Shown piece by piece: positions 53,929 through 61,113 of a stretch of 64,000 nucleotides of DNA. Below the pieces are notes generated by a model that was given only the letters and a program-made list of their open reading frames with translations, did not search any database and was not told where the DNA came from. Each line of letters opens with the position of its first letter. Position 1 is the stretch's first letter. The stretch comes from Shewanella insulae (GTDB lineage Bacteria; Pseudomonadota; Gammaproteobacteria; Enterobacterales; Shewanellaceae): positions 62,001 to 126,000 of the forward strand of contig NZ_WRPA01000006.1 of NCBI RefSeq assembly GCF_009831655.1. The letters run 5' to 3'. The position numbers were made by a program, and so were the translations under genes.

Positions 53929-55386
53929 ATGAAATTTATCGTAAAACTCTTTCCTGAAATCATGATGAAAAGCAAACCGGTAAGAATGCGTTTTACCAAG
54001 ATGCTTGAAACCAATATCCGTAACGTGCTGCGCAAGGTCGATGAAGAGGCCAGGGTACAGCGCCAGTGGGATAAGATCATGGTCAGGGTGCCAGAAGACA
54101 AGCCGGAGATGATTGAGCGTTACGCCGAGCGTCTCGCCTGTATTCCGGGTATCGCCCATGTGCTGCAGGTACGCGAGAGCACCTTCGAGTCGGTGGACGA
54201 CATCTATCAGCAGACGCTGGCACTCTATAAAGAGGAGCTCGCCGGTAAGACCTTCTGTGTGCGGGTGAAGCGTAGCGGCAAGCATGAGTTTAACTCTATC
54301 GAGGTGGAGCGTTACGTAGGCGGTGGACTCAACCAGTTTACCGAGGCGGCCGGTGTCAGGCTGAAGAACCCCGACATGACGGTCAACCTGGAGATAGATA
54401 ACGAGCATCTCTATCTGGTGGAGAAACGCATTGAGGGCTTGGGCGGCTTCCCTATGGCGACTCAGGAAGATGTACTGTCGTTGATCTCCGGTGGTTTCGA
54501 CTCTGGCGTCTCCAGCTTCCAGTTTATCAAGCGTGGTTCTCGCACCCATTACTGTTTCTTTAACCTGGGCGGCGACCAGCACGAGATAGGCGTTAAGCAG
54601 GTGGCCTACCATCTGTGGCAGAAGTATGGCGAGTCTCACAAGGTGAAATTTGTCTCTGTGCCGTTCGACCCTGTGGTGCAGGAGATCCTGGAGAAGATAG
54701 ATAACGGTCAGATGGGGGTTATCCTCAAGCGCATGATGATGCGCGCCGCCAGCCGTATCGCCGAGAAGATGGGGATCCAGGCGCTGGTGACGGGTGAGGC
54801 CATGGGGCAGGTGTCCAGCCAGACCCTGACTAATCTGAATGTGATCGACCGCAGTACAGATACGCTGATTCTGCGTCCGCTGATCGTGATGGACAAGCAA
54901 GATATCATCAACATGAGCCGCGAGATTGGCACCGAAGACTTTGCCAAGTCGATCCCCGAGTATTGTGGCGTGATCTCACAGAAGCCGACGGTGAAGGCGG
55001 TGATGGGTAAGATCCTGGCCGAGGAGGAGAAGTTCTCCGAAGACTTGATCGACCGTGTGGTTGAAGCCGCCGAGGTGATAGATATTCGCGACATCGCCGC
55101 CAGCATGGATACCAAGATCACCGAGACAGAAACCGTCGATGCGGTAACCGGTGGTGAGGTTGTGGTCGATATTCGCTCGCCGGAAGAGGAGGAGCAGAGC
55201 CCGCTTAACCTTAACGGTATCGAGGTGAAGTGTATTCCTTTCTTCAAGCTGGCGACCCAGTTTGCCGACCTCGATAAAGAGAAGACCTACTTGCTCTATT
55301 GCGATAGAGGCGTGATGAGCAAGCTACAGGCACTCTACCTGCAGGAGCAGGGCTATCACAATGTGAAGGTCTATCGCCCTTCGTAA
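53929..55386 (+). CDS. thiI: tRNA 4-thiouridine synthase / thiazole sulfur carrier ThiI
   Basis: ThiI transfers sulfur for 4-thiouridine at tRNA position 8 and, in enterobacteria, for the thiazole of thiamine. The 485-residue protein has the ferredoxin-like N-terminal domain, a THUMP domain (about 60-165), the PP-loop SGGFDSGV near residue 187, the disulfide-forming cysteine in SIPEYCGV (about 346) and a C-terminal rhodanese domain (about 400-485) with the persulfide-bearing Cys458 in LLYCDRG. The presence of the rhodanese domain matches the longer enterobacterial-type ThiI. It is monocistronic and ends at a terminator. Confidence 0.96.
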   Translation: MKFIVKLFPEIMMKSKPVRMRFTKMLETNIRNVLRKVDEEARVQRQWDKIMVRVPEDKPEMIERYAERLACIPGIAHVLQVRESTFESVDDIYQQTLALYKEELAGKTFCVRVKRSGKHEFNSIEVERYVGGGLNQFTEAAGVRLKNPDMTVNLEIDNEHLYLVEKRIEGLGGFPMATQEDVLSLISGGFDSGVSSFQFIKRGSRTHYCFFNLGGDQHEIGVKQVAYHLWQKYGESHKVKFVSVPFDPVVQEILEKIDNGQMGVILKRMMMRAASRIAEKMGIQALVTGEAMGQVSSQTLTNLNVIDRSTDTLILRPLIVMDKQDIINMSREIGTEDFAKSIPEYCGVISQKPTVKAVMGKILAEEEKFSEDLIDRVVEAAEVIDIRDIAASMDTKITETETVDAVTGGEVVVDIRSPEEEEQSPLNLNGIEVKCIPFFKLATQFADLDKEKTYLLYCDRGVMSKLQALYLQEQGYHNVKVYRPS

Positions 55387-55433
55387 GAGACGTTAGCGGC
55401 GCTTTCAGCTAAGAGACAAACGCACGAGATAGA

Positions 55434-55457
55434 GGCTGCCCGCGGGCGGCCTTTTTT
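55434..55457 (+). terminator. Rho-independent terminator of thiI
   Basis: GGC-T-GCCC-GC-GGGC-G-GCC is a G/C-rich hairpin followed by TTTTTT, 48 bases after the thiI stop. Confidence 0.8.
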
Positions 55458-55497
55458 ATGAGCTTTTTTATGGCGAACTTTCACGCCTAGGGATGTA

Positions 55498-55639
55498 ATA
55501 TCAATCCTGGCAAAAAACTGAGCATACTAGCTTGTTAAACTGTTGAATAACTGCGTTAGCTTGCTACTGATCGAAAAATGCCGCCCTGTTCTCAAGCGTT
55601 TTGCTTACGCTATTTCTGTTTAGTTACTGCGATTGGTAT
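55498..55639. repeat. MITE-like interspersed repeat, copy A (degenerate left end)
   Basis: This 142-bp block shares CTAGCTTGTTAAA (55527-55539), TGTTCTCAAGCGTTTT (55587-55602), CGCTATTTCTG and a right end GATTGGTAT with copy B at 59564. Its left end is ATATCAATC, one base from the inverse of the right end. It lies between the thiI terminator and a small minus-strand gene. A 77-codon open frame crossing it (55578-55811) is not considered a gene. Confidence 0.7.
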
Positions 55640-55751
55640 AAAACCTTGGATCTGTTTAGCTTCTCACGTAACTTATCAGGCAAGTTGGGTCTTGCCTTTA
55701 CTGCGAAGAGATGAGGTTCGTTCTATTGGTCGGTTCAAAGTTGTTGGACAT

Positions 55752-55780
55752 AAAAAAGCCGCATCTCAGACGCGGCTTGT
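55752..55780 (-). terminator. Terminator of the small exported protein gene
   Basis: On the minus strand AAGCCGC, a nine-base loop, then GCGGCTTTTTTA form a terminator 46 bases after the stop codon at 55826. Confidence 0.8.
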
Positions 55781-55825
55781 TTGCTTAATGTTAGCTGTTG
55801 GCTATCGTTAGCTAATGCCTAGCAA

Positions 55826-56056
55826 TTACTCGGCGCGCTGTGCGCTGACGCTGGTGTCTGTCTGCTCATCTTTCTGAGCAACCAGAATGGCATTGAGGTC
55901 TTCATTCAGATCTTGCTGCATCTGCTCCAGGCCTTCGGCCAGTTGTGCGCTGATGGCAGCATGCAGATCTGTGGTATCGATAACGATTTCATCGGCAGTG
56001 GCAGCAGTTGAGGCTGAGAGCAGTGCGATGGCAAATACAGTTTTAAAGTTAATCAT
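55826..56056 (-). CDS. Small exported protein of unknown function
   Basis: The 76-residue protein has a typical signal peptide (MINFKTVFAIALLSASTAATA, cut before DEIVID), leaving a mature acidic helical peptide of about 55 residues (HAAISAQLAEGLEQMQQDLNEDLNAILVAQ) with a pattern of Leu and Gln suited to an amphipathic helix. It has no cysteine. A strong ribosome-binding site, GGAGG, lies eight bases before the ATG, and a terminator follows, so it is probably a real gene. I do not recognise the family. It is divergent from gcvA. Confidence 0.7.
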   Translation of the reverse strand: MINFKTVFAIALLSASTAATADEIVIDTTDLHAAISAQLAEGLEQMQQDLNEDLNAILVAQKDEQTDTSVSAQRAE

Positions 56057-56238
56057 AGTGGTCGCCTCCGGGCGGCATATCTTGGGGTGTCAGACACTCC
56101 CCAAATACGTCGTAGAGGCTGTCTAACTTCAATCATTTCGTTGGCGCAAAATTTAACCAAAACCCCTTCCCTTTACAAACGATAAAATGTAACAATGAGC
56201 ATTAGAAAAACTAATTAAAATGTGAGACAAGGATCACT

Positions 56239-57150
56239 ATGTCGAGACGTTTACCTCCATTGAATGCGGTGAAGGCTTTCGAGGCTGCGGCCCGTCACTT
56301 AAGCTTTACGCGCGCAGCGGAAGAACTTTTTGTGACACAGGCCGCGGTAAGTCATCAGATTAAGGCATTAGAAGAATATTTAGGGCTAAAGCTCTTTCGT
56401 CGTAAGAATCGATCTCTGCTGTTGACCGAAGAGGGGCAGGGTTATTTTCTCGACATAAAAGATATCTTCGTGCAACTGGCCGACGCCACCGATAGATTGT
56501 TGGCCCGAAGTGCCATAGGCTCACTCACGGTAAGCACTTCGCCCAGTTTCGCCATTCAGTGGTTGGTGCCTCGCCTGGCAAATTTCAGCGAGAATAATCC
56601 CGACATCGATGTGCGGATCAAGGCGGTAGACGATGAGACGAGCAGCCTGACCGATGACGTGGACGTGGCCATCTATTACGGTATGGGCAACTGGCCCGGG
56701 CTGCGTGCCGATAAGCTGAGAAACGAGGTGTTGATCCCTGTCTGTTCGCCCATGTTGCTTAGCGGCCCCAAGCCTTTATCTCAGCCGAGTGACCTAAAAA
56801 ATCATACCCTGCTGCACGATTCTAGCCGCCATGATTGGCAGGCTTGGTTTAGACAATGTGGAATTAATGACGTTAATGTGAACCAGGGCCCCATCTTCAG
56901 CCACTCCTCCCTGGTATTGCAGGCCGCCGCTCACGGGCAGGGGATCGCCCTGGGCTATAGCGTGCTGGCCCGTCCCGACATCAAGGCTGGACGCTTAGTG
57001 TGTCCCTTCCCTGAGGTGCTGGTGAGTAAGAGCGCCTATTATCTGGTGTGTCAGCAAAATCATGCCGAGATCGGTAAGATCGTCACCTTCAGAAAGTGGA
57101 TGCTGGACATGTTCGAAGAGGAATCGCGCAGCGAGCTGTTGCCGGGCTAG
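56239..57150 (+). CDS. gcvA: LysR-family regulator, GcvA type
   Basis: GcvA controls the glycine cleavage operon in enterobacteria. The 303-residue protein starts with the GcvA-like SRRLPPLNAVKAFEAAARHLSFTRAAEELFVTQAAVSHQIKALEEYLG helix-turn-helix (residues 2-49) and continues with a LysR substrate domain (about 93-295). The gcvA symbol is supported by its neighbours: ygdD and rlmM follow, as in E. coli, although an extra hydrolase gene lies between. Its target genes are not in the window. Confidence 0.85.
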   Translation: MSRRLPPLNAVKAFEAAARHLSFTRAAEELFVTQAAVSHQIKALEEYLGLKLFRRKNRSLLLTEEGQGYFLDIKDIFVQLADATDRLLARSAIGSLTVSTSPSFAIQWLVPRLANFSENNPDIDVRIKAVDDETSSLTDDVDVAIYYGMGNWPGLRADKLRNEVLIPVCSPMLLSGPKPLSQPSDLKNHTLLHDSSRHDWQAWFRQCGINDVNVNQGPIFSHSSLVLQAAAHGQGIALGYSVLARPDIKAGRLVCPFPEVLVSKSAYYLVCQQNHAEIGKIVTFRKWMLDMFEEESRSELLPG

Positions 57151-57216
57151 ATCTAATTTACATTAACAAATTGGTTACGCTCGATGTGAGTTGTGAGTCA
57201 ATGCTAGAGAGGCGAG

Positions 57217-57912
57217 ATGAGTTTTACCCAAAGATTGAATGCGCGGCTCGAGGCGGCCGAACTGCCCGAAAGCCAGTGTCTGTTCTCTGGCTCGGTGGAT
57301 GATGATGCGCTGGCGTGCGACACCTTAGTGGTTTTGGGCCATGGTGCAGGGGCTAACATGGAACATGATTTCATGACGCAGATGGCCGAGCGTCTCGCAG
57401 GCCAGGGGCTTGGGGTGATCCGCTTTAATTTTCCCTACATGCGCAATAATGCCCTGGATGGCAAGCGCAGGCCGCCGGACAGGGCGCCTAAGCTAATTAA
57501 AGACTTTAGTCTGCTGTTAGAGACTGTGCGTGAGGTCTATAGGCCCAAGCGCCTGATTGTAATGGGCAAGTCTATGGGGGGACGCATGGCGGCGATACTC
57601 ACTGGCGAGCAAGAAGTCGATGGGGTTATCTGTTTGGGCTATCCCTTCGTGCCGCCCAAAGGGGGCGAACCCAGACTCGAGCCGATTGCCGAGTGTCAGG
57701 CGCCACTCTTGGTGATACAGGGCGAGCGCGATAAGTTTGGCGCCAAGGGGCAGGTCGAGCCCTGGCTTGAGCCCTATGGGGCCAAACTAGCATGGTTAGC
57801 CGATGGCGATCATAGTTTTCTCCCAAGAAAGTCGTCAGGCACGACACAAAGCGCTAATCTGGATTTGGCAGTCTCACATAGTATCCAATTTATTAGGGGG
57901 TTAGATGCGTAA
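57217..57912 (+). CDS. Alpha/beta hydrolase (KANL3/Tex30-like)
   Basis: The 231-residue protein is a serine hydrolase of the alpha/beta fold. The nucleophile Ser119 is in MGKSMGGRM, Asp172 in GERDKF and His199 in DGDHSF complete a triad, and LGHGAGANMEHDFM near residue 40 is the oxyanion region. The family includes bacterial proteins similar to the KANL3/Tex30 hydrolase domain; no substrate is known. Its 3-prime end overlaps ygdD by eight bases, so translation is coupled. Confidence 0.8.
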   Translation: MSFTQRLNARLEAAELPESQCLFSGSVDDDALACDTLVVLGHGAGANMEHDFMTQMAERLAGQGLGVIRFNFPYMRNNALDGKRRPPDRAPKLIKDFSLLLETVREVYRPKRLIVMGKSMGGRMAAILTGEQEVDGVICLGYPFVPPKGGEPRLEPIAECQAPLLVIQGERDKFGAKGQVEPWLEPYGAKLAWLADGDHSFLPRKSSGTTQSANLDLAVSHSIQFIRGLDA

Positions 57913-58294
57913 AGGGTTTTTATTGCTAGCGGCATTGAGTGGCTTTTTAGCCGTGGCCCTGGGGGCCTTCGGCGCCCATGGACTCAAGCAGGTGACCACG
58001 CCAGAGATGATCGACATCTTTAACCTTGGGGTCGAGTATCAGTTCTATCACACCTTTGCCCTGATCGCCGTGGCTTTTAGTGGTCACTGGCTCAAGTCGC
58101 GCCTGATCGACTGGGCGGGTTACCTGTTTCTGCTGGGTATGGTGATGTTTTCCGGCTCCCTCTATCTCTACGTGCTGGTGGGCAGCAAATGGACTGGCCC
58201 CGTGACGCCCATGGGCGGTGTCTGCTTCCTGCTGGGCTGGTTGTTTATCGCGGTGGCCGTGTGGCGTAATCGCGTGGTGGAGCTGGACGATTAG
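57905..58294 (+). CDS. ygdD: DUF423 membrane protein YgdD
   Basis: The 129-residue protein has four hydrophobic segments and the DUF423 start FLAVALGAFGAHGLK (residues 14-28), followed by a YQFYHTFALIAVA segment. Function unknown. It overlaps the upstream hydrolase gene by eight bases and precedes rlmM, the E. coli order. No terminator is visible before rlmM, which starts 100 bases later. Confidence 0.88.
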   Translation: MRKGFLLLAALSGFLAVALGAFGAHGLKQVTTPEMIDIFNLGVEYQFYHTFALIAVAFSGHWLKSRLIDWAGYLFLLGMVMFSGSLYLYVLVGSKWTGPVTPMGGVCFLLGWLFIAVAVWRNRVVELDD

Positions 58295-58393
58295 GGCGCT
58301 GAGCGCGCATTAAGATAATCGTATTCATTTTCGAGAAAGTGTAGAATGGCGGCCCAATGATATGGGTCGCCATTTTTTATTCAGGATCTTCCT

Positions 58394-59485
58394 ATGATAA
58401 ACCTATTTTTATATTGCCGTGCCGGCTACGAGAAAGACTGCGCCGCCGAGATCCAGCAGCGAGCCGCGGAGCTGAATGTTGGCGGCTTTGTAAAGACCAA
58501 CCGTAACGACGGTTACGTGATTTTTCAGTGTTTCCAGGCGGGTGACGCCGATCTGTTGGCCGAGCAGCTCGAGTTAGACTCGCTGATCTTTACCCGTCAG
58601 ATGTTTGCCGCCAATGAGCTGCTCAAAGATCTACCGGAAGGCGATCGTGTCACCCCCATCGTCGAAGCCTTAACTAAGGTGAGTAGGGCTGGGGAACTCA
58701 GAGTCGAGACGCCAGATACCAACGAGGCCAAGGCGCTGTCGACCTTCTGCCGTAAGTTTACCGTGCCTCTGAGACAGGCGCTGAAACGCAGCGGCGCACT
58801 GCTGGAGAAGGAAAACCCTAAGCGTCCCATCATCCACGTCTGTTTCGTCGGCCCGGGAACCGCCTATGTGGGCTACTCCCTGAGCCACAACAGCTCTCCC
58901 TACTTCATGGGGATCCCCAGGCTCAAGATGGCCAGCGATGCGCCGAGTCGCTCGACACTCAAGCTGGATGAGGCCTTCATCCACTTCATTCCCAAGTCGG
59001 AGCAGGAGCAGCGTCTGCGCAGTGGCATGAACTCTGTGGATCTCGGTGCCTGCCCGGGCGGCTGGACCTATCAGCTGGTGCGCCGGGGCATGTTTGTGGC
59101 GGCGGTGGACAACGGCCCCATGGCGCAGAACCTGATGGACACGGGACAGGTAAGACACTATCAGGCCGATGGCTTTCGTTTCGAGCCGCCAAAGAAGAAT
59201 ATCTACTGGCTGGTGTGCGACATGGTAGAGAAACCCTCGCGGGTGGCCGAGCTGATGGAGGCCTGGGCGATCAATGGTTGGTTCAAGGAGGCGATCTTTA
59301 ACCTCAAGTTGCCGATGAAGAGCCGTTATAAGGAGGTATCGACTATCCTGGCGACTATGCAGGAGGTGTTGAGGGAAAATGGTATCGACGATTTCCATCT
59401 GGCCTGTAAGCACCTGTATCACGACAGAGACGAGGTGACCGTGCATCTCTGGTTGCGACCCAGCTCAGGTTTTAACTTTGGTTAA
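58394..59485 (+). CDS. rlmM: 23S rRNA 2-prime-O-ribose C2498 methyltransferase RlmM
   Basis: RlmM methylates the ribose of C2498 in 23S rRNA, using S-adenosylmethionine, before ribosome assembly is complete. The 363-residue protein has an N-terminal THUMP-like region (about 1-170) and a Rossmann methyltransferase domain with [13 protein letters not shown] (about 216-228), VCDMVEKP and the Lys-rich [13 protein letters not shown] block. It ends [13 protein letters not shown]. Synteny with gcvA-ygdD supports the call. Confidence 0.95.
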   Translation: MINLFLYCRAGYEKDCAAEIQQRAAELNVGGFVKTNRNDGYVIFQCFQAGDADLLAEQLELDSLIFTRQMFAANELLKDLPEGDRVTPIVEALTKVSRAGELRVETPDTNEAKALSTFCRKFTVPLRQALKRSGALLEKENPKRPIIHVCFVGPGTAYVGYSLSHNSSPYFMGIPRLKMASDAPSRSTLKLDEAFIHFIPKSEQEQRLRSGMNSVDLGACPGGWTYQLVRRGMFVAAVDNGPMAQNLMDTGQVRHYQADGFRFEPPKKNIYWLVCDMVEKPSRVAELMEAWAINGWFKEAIFNLKLPMKSRYKEVSTILATMQEVLRENGIDDFHLACKHLYHDRDEVTVHLWLRPSSGFNFG

Positions 59486-59563
59486 TGCCGGATTTTACTT
59501 TGGTTAAGGTGAGCGTCAGGCCCGGATGGCGGAGCTAGGATAAGCCGCCATCGCAGAGGCTTT

Positions 59564-59725
59564 ATACCAATCGTAATAAACAATTGATCATTCTAGCTTG
59601 TTAAAACGCTCGATAACTGTATTAGTATTTTTAATTGTAGAATAACTACTTATCTAAAAATCCTGCTTTGTTCTCAAGCGTTTTTCCTGCGCTATTTCTG
59701 ATCATATGTTTACTGTGATTGGTAT
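59564..59725. repeat. MITE-like interspersed repeat, copy B (intact inverted ends)
   Basis: This 162-bp block has terminal inverted repeats: the left end (59564-59590, starting ATACCAATC) and the inverse of the right end (59699-59725, ending GATTGGTAT) match at 22 of 27 positions. The interior shares CTAGCTTGTTAAA and TGTTCTCAAGCGTTTT with copy A. It has no coding capacity. No clear target-site duplication flanks it. It fills most of the rlmM 3-prime intergenic region. Confidence 0.75.
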
Positions 59726-59753
59726 TAGGCATTGGTTGCAGAGACTGGATAAT

Positions 59754-59781
59754 AAAAAGCCCCGCGATTGCGGGGCTTTTT
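59754..59781. terminator. Bidirectional rho-independent terminator
   Basis: AAAAAGCCCCGC-GATT-GCGGGGCTTTTT is symmetric and lies between rlmM and the convergent isocitrate dehydrogenase gene. Confidence 0.92.
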
Positions 59782-59807
59782 GCTTCTAGCCTATGGCTAC
59801 TGGTCTA

Positions 59808-60815
59808 TTACAGACGCTCGAGTACCGCCTGGGTGAAGTCAGAAGTACCGTGAGTACCGCCAAGGTCGCGAGTCGTGCGGTCGCCTTCTTCGATCACGGT
59901 AGAGACCGCCGTGCGAATGGCGTGTGCCTTGTCTGACATGCCCAGGTATTCCAGCATCTGGATTGACGCCAGAATGACTGAAGTTGGGTTAGCCAGGTTC
60001 TTACCTGCGATATCTGGTGCACTGCCGTGAACCGCTTCGAAGATCGCCGCGTCCTTACCTATGTTGGCACCTGGTGCCATACCCAGGCCGCCCACCAGAC
60101 CGGCACACAGATCCGATAGTATGTCACCGAACAGGTTGGTGGTGACGATCACGTCGAAGTTTTCAGGGTTCATCACCAGTTTCATACAAGTCGCGTCGAC
60201 AATCATCTCTTCGGTGGTGATGTCTGGGTAACGCTGGCTCACTTCACGGGCAACCTTCAGGAACAGGCCTGAGGTCGACTTCATGATGTTGGCCTTGTGT
60301 ACGATAGTCACCTTCTTACGACCCTCTTTACGCGCTAGCTCGTAGGCGAAGGTGGTGATCTGCTCGGCGCCCTGACGGGTGATGATACTGGTGGCTTCAG
60401 CAGTCGCACCATCTTCAGAAACGGTTTGACCTAGGCCAGAGTACATGCCTTCGGTGTTTTCGCGTACCGTGATGATGTCGATGTTGTCATAACGTGCCTG
60501 AGTGCCTTTAAAAGACAATACAGGGCGTACGTTGGCATATAAGCTGAATTTTTTACGTAAAGTGACGTTGATTGAGGTGAAACCTTCGCCGACAGGGGTG
60601 GTTAGTGGCCCTTTCAGCGTGATACGGTTCTTCTCGATCATATCCAATGTACGTTGAGGTAGAAGTTCACCTTGCTTCTCAAGTGCGGCTAGGCCTGCAT
60701 CGGCAAATTCGTATTCGAAATCACATCCAGCTTTATCTAAGATCTTGATTGCTGAGTCGATTATGCTTGGGCCAATCCCATCACCCGGGATAACGGTAAT
60801 AGTTCTTTTTGACAT
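59808..60815 (-). CDS. NAD-dependent isocitrate dehydrogenase (LeuB-like type)
   Basis: The 335-residue enzyme belongs to the isocitrate/isopropylmalate dehydrogenase family, which oxidatively decarboxylates a hydroxyacid. Signatures are TVIPGDGIGP, RENTEGMYSG, the substrate-binding DxxxD region and NLFGDILSD. The cofactor loop reads HGSAPDIAGKNLANP, with Asp-Ile where NADP enzymes have Lys-Tyr, indicating NAD. NTEGMYSG in place of the LeuB TGGIYFG favours isocitrate over isopropylmalate. The length is shorter than the 416-residue E. coli NADP enzyme. I start at ATG 60815, with AGGA eight bases upstream; a GTG at 60830 is weaker. Confidence 0.85.
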   Translation of the reverse strand: MSKRTITVIPGDGIGPSIIDSAIKILDKAGCDFEYEFADAGLAALEKQGELLPQRTLDMIEKNRITLKGPLTTPVGEGFTSINVTLRKKFSLYANVRPVLSFKGTQARYDNIDIITVRENTEGMYSGLGQTVSEDGATAEATSIITRQGAEQITTFAYELARKEGRKKVTIVHKANIMKSTSGLFLKVAREVSQRYPDITTEEMIVDATCMKLVMNPENFDVIVTTNLFGDILSDLCAGLVGGLGMAPGANIGKDAAIFEAVHGSAPDIAGKNLANPTSVILASIQMLEYLGMSDKAHAIRTAVSTVIEEGDRTTRDLGGTHGTSDFTQAVLERL

Positions 60816-61113
60816 GGAGAGTCCTTCCACGGTTGGTCGTTACTGCTATTGTCTGACCATGTCGAAAGACACGGTGTTATGACTATGAATTTTTAGAATC
60901 TTATCGGCTTTATTTTAACTACTTTTGCGCAAATTTCACAGGAAATAGTGAGCAATCTCACGTTTTTTTGTGTAGGCTAACTTGCAATAACAAAGGCTAA
61001 TGACGATGATTGATCCTTAAGCGTTAAAAAAGTCTACTTTAGTCTAATAACTCAGGCTACATCCGTTAATGACAAGCTAAATCCGTTAATAATAAGTTAA
61101 AACGAGGAAGACC
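60816..61113. promoter_or_regulatory. Divergent promoter region with a 20-bp tandem repeat
   Basis: ATCCGTTAATGACAAGCTAA (61061-61080) is followed directly by a copy matching at 17 of 20 positions (61081-61100), ending three bases before the ribosome-binding site of the peptidase gene. The repeat may be a regulator site or a duplication of the leader. The rest is AT-rich with no other clear feature. Confidence 0.45.

Noticed and set aside
55578..55811. 77-codon plus-strand frame over MITE-like copy A
   Set aside because: It crosses the repeat and a minus-strand terminator, and the peptide resembles nothing; the repeat explains the sequence.
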